Shown here: positions 1 to 4,030 of the stretch, in pieces
Layout: each line of letters opens with the position of its first letter
Position numbering within the stretch: the first letter of the stretch is position 1
Assembly (NCBI GenBank): GCA_964583765.1
Contig: CAZOWW010000219.1
Span: 1-5,202, forward strand
Length of the DNA: 5,202 nt
Source of the DNA: CAZOWW01 sp964583765
GTDB lineage: Bacteria > Actinomycetota > Actinomycetes > Actinomycetales > Kineosporiaceae
Direction: 5' to 3'
Position numbers and translations under genes: made by a program
The notes under the pieces: model-generated
What the model was told of the DNA's origin: nothing
The model's database searches: none
What the model saw: only the letters and a program-made list of their open reading frames with translations

Positions 1-2
1 CG

Positions 3-302
3 TCACCGGCAAACCCCGCCACCCACCTCGGCGGTCAGAGGCGAAGCCTCATTAGGGGACGGAGTCCCGGAGGACTCCTTGGCGGCGGGCTGGATGGCGC
101 CGGGGATGCGCAGGGTCCATCCGGGGCGGATCCAGTGGGCCTCGGTCAGGGTGCGTCCGTCGGATTGGGGGCGCCCGTAGTTGGCGTGGGCGATCTCGCG
201 GAACCGGGTCCCGTCCCCAAGGTGTTTCTCGGCCAGGGACCACAGGGTCTCGCCCCGGCGGACCGTGACCTCCAGCCCACCCTCGCCGGCGTGGGCCCGC
301 CC
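3..302 (-). pseudogene. 3' remnant of a LysM-domain protein
   Basis: Reading the minus strand in the frame that ends with TGA at 5-3 gives a clear LysM module. It runs EVTVRRGETLWSLAEKHLGD, then a stretch containing REIAHANYGRP, TLTEAHWIRPGWTLRIP, and a short Ala/Ser/Pro tail. The GETLW...L..LGD...N.GRP...IRPGW.L.IP pattern is the actinobacterial LysM type, which in other proteins binds peptidoglycan or forms the C-terminal tail of larger membrane or regulatory proteins. The frame stays open only to about 326, where a TGA (329-327) blocks it. No start codon with a ribosome binding site is visible, and from about 302 upward the plus strand instead encodes an IS5 transposase end. The gene has therefore lost its 5' part, probably through IS-mediated deletion or insertion. 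The LysM assignment is firm; the parent protein is unknown. Confidence 0.75.
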
Positions 303-436
303 CCGGGGAACGCGGAAACGCCATCCTCAAGACTCGATGGACCGTCCTGCAACGCATCCGACTGTGCCCCTGGCGAATCGGCCATATCGCCGCCGCAGCC
401 CTCGTCCTATCCACCCTCGAACGCGGCCGCTACTGA
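302..436 (+). pseudogene. C-terminal remnant of an IS5-type (DDE_Tnp_4) transposase
   Basis: The plus-strand frame beginning at CCC 302 and ending at TGA 434-436 reads PGERGNAILKTRWTVLQRIR followed by LCPWRIGHIAAAALVLSTLE and RGRY. This matches the usual end of IS5-type DDE_Tnp_4 transposases: a GER-x-N-x-LK-T motif carrying the last catalytic Glu, then an (L)CPWRIG-x-I-x-x-AALVL helix. Only about 44 residues remain. The DDE core, start codon and left end of the element are missing, and the sequence to the left is the LysM fragment. The piece is a dead relic. The terminal inverted repeat of the old element should lie just past 436, inside or beside the 3' end of the diguanylate cyclase gene, but no partner copy is present in the window to define it. 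Confidence 0.72.
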
Positions 437-443
437 GAACACT

Positions 444-1649
444 TCACTGAATGGCCGATGCGAAGGTCTCCTTGCCCCCATCAGGGAACTCGGAGAAGAT
501 GACTCGGTTACGGCCGTGTCTCTTGGCCAGGTAGGCGCGAGCGTCGGCGGAGTCGGCGAGCGACCAGATGTCGGTGGTGACATCAGGGCCAATATCGAAT
601 GGGGCCGTCCATGCCATGCCGATACTAATCGTAGTCGACAGGTCGAGGAGTTCGAGTGCGACAGCCTCGCGCAGTCGTTCACCGAGTGCCACTATCTCGT
701 CTTCCGGAAAGGCGAGGAGGATCCCAAATTCCTCCCCGCCCAAGCGGGCGACGATGTCGCCGGGACGAACCTGGGTGCGCAGAACGTGGGCGATTCGGCG
801 CAGGACCTGGTCGCCAACAGCGTGGCCGAAAGTATCATTGACGTGCTTGAAGTGGTCGATATCCCCCACAGCCATGACCACGCGAAGATCCTCGATGCGT
901 GCTCGGGCGATGACCGTGGAGGCTTCCTCGATGAGGCCCCGTCGGTTGGCCAACCCCGTGAGAGGGTCGGTGAGGGCTGCCGTTCGTTCGCGAGTCAAGA
1001 TAGTTTCCAGACGAGCCCGCAAGAGGAGTAAGGCTATTGCCGGAATCTGGATCGATAGGGCAACGGCCATCACGTTCAGGGTGAGGATTAATGGCGACTT
1101 GATCCCGCCCCAAAGGAACAGGGTGGATCCGATCACCGTGATAATCGACTGGACAAGGACGTGACGCCAAGACAAGTACATCCCAGCAAAGATTGCCGGG
1201 AGACCGAACAACACGACTCCGGCGGGGTAGTCGCCTCGGTCGGCCAGACTTGACAGAGCTACCGCGACACACACGCCTGCTCCAGGGTTCATCATGATGG
1301 ACGCCCAGCGGGGCCACGTCCGCACGAATATCTCCGCAACCACAGCCAGGGCCACTATGACTGTGATGGCCATGAATGCCACTCGCCACAACCCTGGGCG
1401 AACGAAGTCAGGGATCAACAAGGCAATGATGCACAGCAGCTCAGCCAGAAGGAAGAAGGAGAACGCCGCATAGCGCTTCAAACCCCCACTTGGGTCATCC
1501 CTCACCATCTCCACGAGGAGAGTTATCGGCAGGTCCACACCCCTGCTCAACATCATGGCCGGAGGATCAGACCGGGAGAGCCGGCCCGCATCAACATCAC
1601 CCAAGCCAGACATATCGCGACCACTCGGGAGCCCTGCTGGCCAGGGCAC
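444..1649 (-). CDS. Membrane-bound diguanylate cyclase (GGDEF protein)
   Basis: This protein of up to 401 residues should make cyclic di-GMP from two GTP at the cytoplasmic face of the membrane. Residues 60-210 hold about six hydrophobic segments (near 60-82, 86-109, 122-136, 141-160, 164-181, 186-210) with no recognisable periplasmic ligand domain. A short helix leads to the GGDEF domain (about 222-388): LTDPLTGLANRRG at 226-238, the metal- and substrate-site segment DIDHFKHVND at 263-272, and the active-site GGEEF at 304-308. RPGD at 295-298 is a correctly spaced inhibitory I-site, so product feedback is likely. The end, KRHGRNRV, is typical. No EAL, HAMP or PAS domain is present. The start is uncertain: GTG 1649 gives the longest form, but ATG 1613 or ATG 1508 (just before the first membrane helix) are reasonable and none has a strong Shine-Dalgarno. 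An IS701-like element ends 60 bp upstream, and an IS5 relic abuts the 3' end. Confidence 0.93.
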   Translation of the reverse strand: MPWPAGLPSGRDMSGLGDVDAGRLSRSDPPAMMLSRGVDLPITLLVEMVRDDPSGGLKRYAAFSFFLLAELLCIIALLIPDFVRPGLWRVAFMAITVIVALAVVAEIFVRTWPRWASIMMNPGAGVCVAVALSSLADRGDYPAGVVLFGLPAIFAGMYLSWRHVLVQSIITVIGSTLFLWGGIKSPLILTLNVMAVALSIQIPAIALLLLRARLETILTRERTAALTDPLTGLANRRGLIEEASTVIARARIEDLRVVMAVGDIDHFKHVNDTFGHAVGDQVLRRIAHVLRTQVRPGDIVARLGGEEFGILLAFPEDEIVALGERLREAVALELLDLSTTISIGMAWTAPFDIGPDVTTDIWSLADSADARAYLAKRHGRNRVIFSEFPDGGKETFASAIQ

Positions 1650-1709
1650 ATGCAGATGGCGGTGGGCCCTGAACGAACCCTCCGGGTATTTCAGAGTGAG
1701 ATCCCCCCA
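1650..1709. other. Short upstream region of the diguanylate cyclase, cut by an IS
   Basis: Only 60 bp separate the longest diguanylate cyclase start from the left end of the IS701-like element. I see no confident -35/-10 pair or ribosome binding site for the minus-strand gene here. If the native promoter lay further upstream it has been displaced, and transcription would then have to start inside the IS left end or come from a start further into the gene. Confidence 0.5.
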
Positions 1710-1727
1710 GTACTACAGCTGCGGATC
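1710..1727 (+). repeat. Left inverted repeat of the IS701-like element
   Basis: GTACTACAGCTGCGGATC matches the complement of 3268-3285 at all 18 positions. It lies 40 bp before the transposase start and contains the CAGCTG palindrome shared by the other related ends downstream. Confidence 0.92.
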
Positions 1728-1767
1728 TAGGAATTTGTGGTGGCTGGGGGTTGTTGGCGCTCGTGTG

Positions 1768-3078
1768 ATGCTGGATGACGTGAGGGCGCAGGTCGAGTCG
1801 TGGACGTGGGAGCTGGCCGGGTGGCTGGACCGGGTGGCCGGGGTGTTCGCCCGCCCGGAGCCTCGGGTGTTGTTGGGGCAGATGGTGGCCGGGTTGTTGT
1901 TGCCGTTGCCGAAGAAGAACGCCTGGACGTTGGCCGAGGCTGCTGGGCATAGTCATCCGGGTCGGATCCAGACGTTCTTGTGTCGGGGGGCCTGGGACGC
2001 CGGCGTGTTGGAGGCCCAGGTGCGGGACCTGGTCGTGGAGGTGCTCGGCGATCAGCAGGACGGGGTCCTGATCGTGGACGACACCCAGCTCATCAAGAAG
2101 GGCACCAAGTCCGTGGGGGTGGCACCCCAGCACTGCGGGTCCACGAACCAGATCGAGAACTGCCAGGTCATCGTGATGCTGGCCTACGCCCGGATCTGTC
2201 AGTCCCAGGGCGGGCACGCGTTCATCGGGCACCGGTTGTACTTGCCCGAGCGCTGGACGAAGGACCCCGCCCGGTGCGCGGCGGCCGGGGTGCCCAAGGA
2301 CGTGGTGTTCGCGACCAGGCCCCATCAGGCCCTGGAGTTGTTCGATGAGGCCGAGTGCGCGAACGTGCCGTATGGGTGGATCGCGGTCGGTGGCGGGTAC
2401 GGGCAGTACCGCGAGGTCCGTGACTGGGCCACGGACCATGCCCGGCGGTATGTGATGGCGGTGCCCTCGAACCTGGCGTTGGCCCGCGTGCCCTCGATCG
2501 GTGATCAGGCCGGGGTGGCCAAGGTCAGTGATCTGCGGGCCCGGGCGCACCGGTGGGAACGGCGTTCGTGCGGGCACGGCGCCAAGGGAGAACGGTTCTA
2601 CGACTGGGCGTTCTTCACCATCACCTTGCCCGGTGAGCCCCCCGCCGATGGGTTCACCCACACCTTGATGATCCGCCGCAGCGTTGGCGAGCCCGGCGAG
2701 GTGGCCTACTTCCTGGCCCACGCCCCGCACGAGACCCCCACGACCACGATGATCGAGGTCGCGGGGACCCTCTGGCGCATCGAGGAATGCAACGAACAGG
2801 GCAAAGACCTCATCGGCTTGGACCAACACCAGGTGCGGACCTGGACCGCGTTTCACCACCACGTCGCGGTGTGCATGTTCGCCCACGCCTTCGCCGCGAC
2901 CCGCAAGAACCTGCTGACCGCCCCCGCCAGTACCGATCCGCCCCCCAGCAACCCCGGTCCCAGTGACCCCGACCCCACGATCCAGGGAACACACCGGGGA
3001 AACGACCTGGCCCCTACCGGCCCCCGAGCACGACCACGACCACGCGCCCCGATCCCGAACACCGGTGGCGCCAACTGA
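1768..3078 (+). CDS. IS701-family transposase, main reading frame
   Basis: A DDE transposase of 436 residues in this frame, which would cut and rejoin the ends of its own element. Seen in order: an N-terminal region with RVLLGQMVAGLLLPLPKKNAW (about 33-53), the first catalytic motif IVDDTQLIKKGTKSVGVAPQ at 102-121 (Asp 104/105) followed by HCG and NCQVIV, a second strand WIAVGGGYG at 204-212, and the last motif WRIEECNEQGKDLIGLDQ at 336-353 (Glu 339). These match the IS701 family closely. Where relatives have Asp in W(V/I)xAD..YG, this protein has Gly 208 (codon GGT 2389-2391), one base from GAT. After about residue 385 the frame becomes Pro/Arg-rich and stops at 3078, while the conserved C-terminus continues in the -1 frame. 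ATG 1768 is chosen because homology begins there; GTG 1765 is equally possible. No strong Shine-Dalgarno is present; a G-run at 1745-1750 is too distant. Confidence 0.88.
   Translation: MLDDVRAQVESWTWELAGWLDRVAGVFARPEPRVLLGQMVAGLLLPLPKKNAWTLAEAAGHSHPGRIQTFLCRGAWDAGVLEAQVRDLVVEVLGDQQDGVLIVDDTQLIKKGTKSVGVAPQHCGSTNQIENCQVIVMLAYARICQSQGGHAFIGHRLYLPERWTKDPARCAAAGVPKDVVFATRPHQALELFDEAECANVPYGWIAVGGGYGQYREVRDWATDHARRYVMAVPSNLALARVPSIGDQAGVAKVSDLRARAHRWERRSCGHGAKGERFYDWAFFTITLPGEPPADGFTHTLMIRRSVGEPGEVAYFLAHAPHETPTTTMIEVAGTLWRIEECNEQGKDLIGLDQHQVRTWTAFHHHVAVCMFAHAFAATRKNLLTAPASTDPPPSNPGPSDPDPTIQGTHRGNDLAPTGPRARPRPRAPIPNTGGAN
2984..3003 (+). promoter_or_regulatory. Candidate -1 ribosomal frameshift site in the transposase gene
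   Basis: G GGA AAC at 2997-3003 is an X XXY YYZ slippery heptamer in exact register with the main frame (CGG GGA AAC). Slipping by -1 moves reading into the frame that holds the conserved transposase C-terminus from codon 3003. A Shine-Dalgarno-like AGGGA (2984-2988) lies 8 nt upstream, similar to the placement of the stimulator in dnaX-type -1 frameshifting. I could find only a weak downstream pairing (ACCGG near 3015 with CCGGT near 3062). Known IS701 members are not generally described as using frameshifting, so a plain indel mutation is the main alternative. Confidence 0.4.
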
Positions 3079-3269
3079 GCACCGTCGCAGACGTCGTGGC
3101 CCTGCTGGGCACCTGGCTCCAACCCGCCACCGACCGCCTCGCCAAGATCCAATGGATCCTCTGGCGACAAGAACACCGCGCCCGCGCCCAGACCCGCCAC
3201 TACCGCAAACGCGGCGAAAGACCCCCAGACCACCTACGCCCCTGCGCCCTCACACCCACCCCAACATGA
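3003..3269 (+). CDS. Conserved transposase C-terminus in the -1 frame
   Basis: In the frame starting at CGA 3003 and ending at TGA 3267-3269 the translation includes EHRWRQLSTVADVVALLGTW and then WILWRQEHRARAQTRHYRKR. This corresponds to the usual end of IS701 transposases (L(T)VPE(I)RRLL... followed by W..WRR.HQ.RAR..HYRRR). The same motif is found independently in the IS stub just downstream (HWSAWRRRHQATARRCHY). The segment has no start codon of its own with a ribosome binding site, so it should be made only as a fusion. A -1 slip at 2997-3003 would give a protein of about 500 residues. The stop overlaps the first bases of the right inverted repeat, as expected of a compact IS. It could equally be the separated tail of a frameshifted pseudogene. 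Confidence 0.7.
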   Translation, partial: RPGPYRPPSTTTTTRPDPEHRWRQLSTVADVVALLGTWLQPATDRLAKIQWILWRQEHRARAQTRHYRKRGERPPDHLRPCALTPTPT

Positions 3270-3285
3270 TCCGCAGCTGTAGTAC
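3268..3285 (-). repeat. Right inverted repeat of the IS701-like element
   Basis: GATCCGCAGCTGTAGTAC is the exact complement of the left repeat at 1710-1727. It carries the stop of the -1-frame transposase tail at its inner edge. Confidence 0.92.
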
Positions 3286-3381
3286 CGGTCCTTCCGCGAG
3301 CACTGGTCCGCCTGGCGACGACGCCACCAGGCCACCGCCCGACGCTGCCACTACCAGCACCAAGAAGCACAGATGGCATGA
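3283..3381 (+). pseudogene. C-terminal stub of a second IS701-like transposase
   Basis: Directly beyond the right end of the full element, the frame from TAC 3283 to TGA 3379-3381 reads YRSFREHWSAWRRRHQATAR and then RCHYQHQEAQMA. The HWSAWRRRHQATARRCHY part is the IS701 transposase C-terminal signature, clearly diverged from the copy in the full element (WILWRQEHRARAQTRHY), so it comes from a different element and is not a local duplication. Everything upstream of it is gone. The right end of this older element is probably the GTAC-terminated sequence near 3396-3406. The full IS appears to have inserted into or next to this relic, but no matching left part is visible on the other side of the full IS. 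Confidence 0.68.
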
Positions 3382-3395
3382 ACATCACGAAGTGT

Positions 3396-3406
3396 CGCTG
3401 GAGTAC
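3396..3406 (-). repeat. Degenerate right end of the second IS701-like element
   Basis: CGCTGGAGTAC resembles the right end of the full element (AGCTGTAGTAC), matching 9 of 11 positions and ending in the same GTAC. It lies 14 bp past the stop of the transposase stub, about where a right inverted repeat should be. Confidence 0.5.
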
Positions 3407-3421
3407 TACTCGACGATCCGG

Positions 3422-3574
3422 TCCGGTACCACAGCTGCGCTTTCGGCGATCATGGTTGCGAACCTCGCTCAGACCGACAGGAATTGCCCGTAATGCCCCG
3501 TCTTGCACCTGCGACGAGCAGCGCTGAATCTCACCCTGCGAGACGACTCGGCGAAGCGCAGCTGCAGTACCGGA
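3422..3574. mobile_element. MITE-like element with IS701-type ends
   Basis: GTACCACAGCTGCGCTT at 3426-3442 and the complement of 3554-3570, GTACTGCAGCTGCGCTT, agree at 15 of 17 positions. The match extends four more bases outward on both sides (TCCG at 3422-3425, CGGA at 3571-3574), giving 19 of 21. The outer 14 bases match the left repeat of the full IS701-like element at 13 positions (left end) or 12 positions (right end). The roughly 110 bp between the repeats has no convincing reading frame. Size, lack of genes and shared ends fit a MITE or deletion derivative that an IS701-type transposase could move. A chance remnant of decayed IS ends is the alternative. Confidence 0.58.
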
Positions 3575-4014
3575 GGGGTCGTGGGGATGTCCCGATGAGC
3601 CCATATGAGGCGAACCCTGAGTTCAAGAGGATGAGATTGTTCGAAAATGTTTCGGCGAATCGCGAAATACTTCATTTCCTGGAACGCTTCAATTTCCCAT
3701 TGATGCTTGGTATTTGAATCCTTGGAGCGATCCTGACATGCGTGCTTGTGGAAGCTGAACGGTCATGCAACAATCGCGGCGCTCGATCCTTGGGAGCCGG
3801 TTTCGAGCAGGGCTGGACATCGGTGTCCGACGCCAGCACGTGCGGTTTGTCCCCGCCGTGTCCAGTCTGCAGAGGGAGGCGGGTTTCATGTCCAGGACGC
3901 TCCGTCCGAGCCGAGTGAAGTGTCGGATCACTAACTTAATCGGTACACCTCTGCGCTGACGGTGTGTTGGTGTTCCGCTCGGCGAGCGATGCCTTCTGGA
4001 TTTCGGCGAGCAGT
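3575..4014. other. Upstream region of the cellulase gene, no convincing gene
   Basis: About 440 bp between the MITE-like element and the cellulase ribosome binding site. Small reading frames exist (for example 3595-3717 and 3765-3959 plus, 3689-3931 minus) but lack a good Shine-Dalgarno, actinobacterial third-position bias or recognisable products. The part near 3630-3720 is clearly more AT-rich than the rest of the window, which suits a promoter or operator region or foreign DNA. Visible structures are a dyad at 3686-3706, a short hairpin GGACA-TCGG-TGTCC at 3815-3828, and the palindrome GCACGTGC at 3836-3843. I could not identify a convincing -35/-10 pair. Confidence 0.5.
3686..3706. promoter_or_regulatory. 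Candidate operator dyad upstream of the cellulase gene
   Basis: GCTTCAAT-TTCCC-ATTGATGC is a 21-bp imperfect palindrome with 7 of 8 arm positions complementary, within an AT-rich patch. Such a dyad could bind a dimeric regulator, but it lies about 330 bp before the cellulase start, so its target is uncertain. A second, weaker sequence at 3722-3735 (TTGGAGCGATCCTG) agrees at 10 of 14 positions with the CebR/CelR-type consensus TGGGAGCGCTCCCA known from actinobacterial cellulase genes. Confidence 0.25.
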
Positions 4015-4019
4015 AGGAG
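4015..4019 (+). promoter_or_regulatory. Ribosome binding site deciding the cellulase start
   Basis: AGGAG lies 11 bp before ATG 4031 but only 1 bp before the competing ATG 4021, which is in another frame. This spacing, together with the signal peptide that begins at 4031, fixes the start. Confidence 0.8.
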
Positions 4020-4030
4020 AATGAATCGGA

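Larger units (their letters stand above)
1710..3285 (+). mobile_element. Full-length IS701-like insertion sequence
   Basis: The element is defined by perfect 18-bp inverted repeats (GTACTACAGCTGCGGATC at 1710-1727 and its complement at 3268-3285) that flank one transposase gene. If the outer GTAC on both sides is the 4-bp target duplication, the element proper is 1714-3281. A 4-bp duplication is usual for the IS701 family, but because GTAC is its own complement the sequence cannot show whether it is target or element. No other direct repeat flanks the ends (CCCA on the left, CGGT on the right). Two features suggest it may not be active on its own: a missing catalytic Asp and a frame break in the transposase. 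The perfect inverted repeats point to a recent insertion. Confidence 0.88.

Noticed and set aside
135..1031. Long plus-strand open frame of 298 codons across the left third of the window
   Set aside because: It is antisense to the LysM remnant and the GGDEF domain, has no recognisable motif, and arises from GC-rich codon bias on the opposite strand.
1597..2994. Long minus-strand open frame of 465 codons
   Set aside because: It is the antisense shadow of the IS701-like transposase; its Gly/Pro/Arg-rich, low-complexity composition matches no known family.
2963..3493. Plus-strand frame of 176 codons running through the IS right end
   Set aside because: It is Pro/Arg/His/Thr-rich without motifs, whereas another frame of the same DNA holds the conserved transposase tail.
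3484..3717. Small plus-strand frame of 77 codons (or 40 from ATG 3595)
   Set aside because: It crosses the right end of the MITE-like element, lacks a good ribosome binding site and does not resemble any family I know.
3815..3828. GGACA-TCGG-TGTCC hairpin as a transcription terminator
   Set aside because: The stem is only 5 bp, there is no T-run, and no gene ends just before it.
3765..3959. Small plus-strand frame of 64 codons before the cellulase
   Set aside because: No ribosome binding site, no typical codon bias and no motif; overlapping frames on both strands are equally open.
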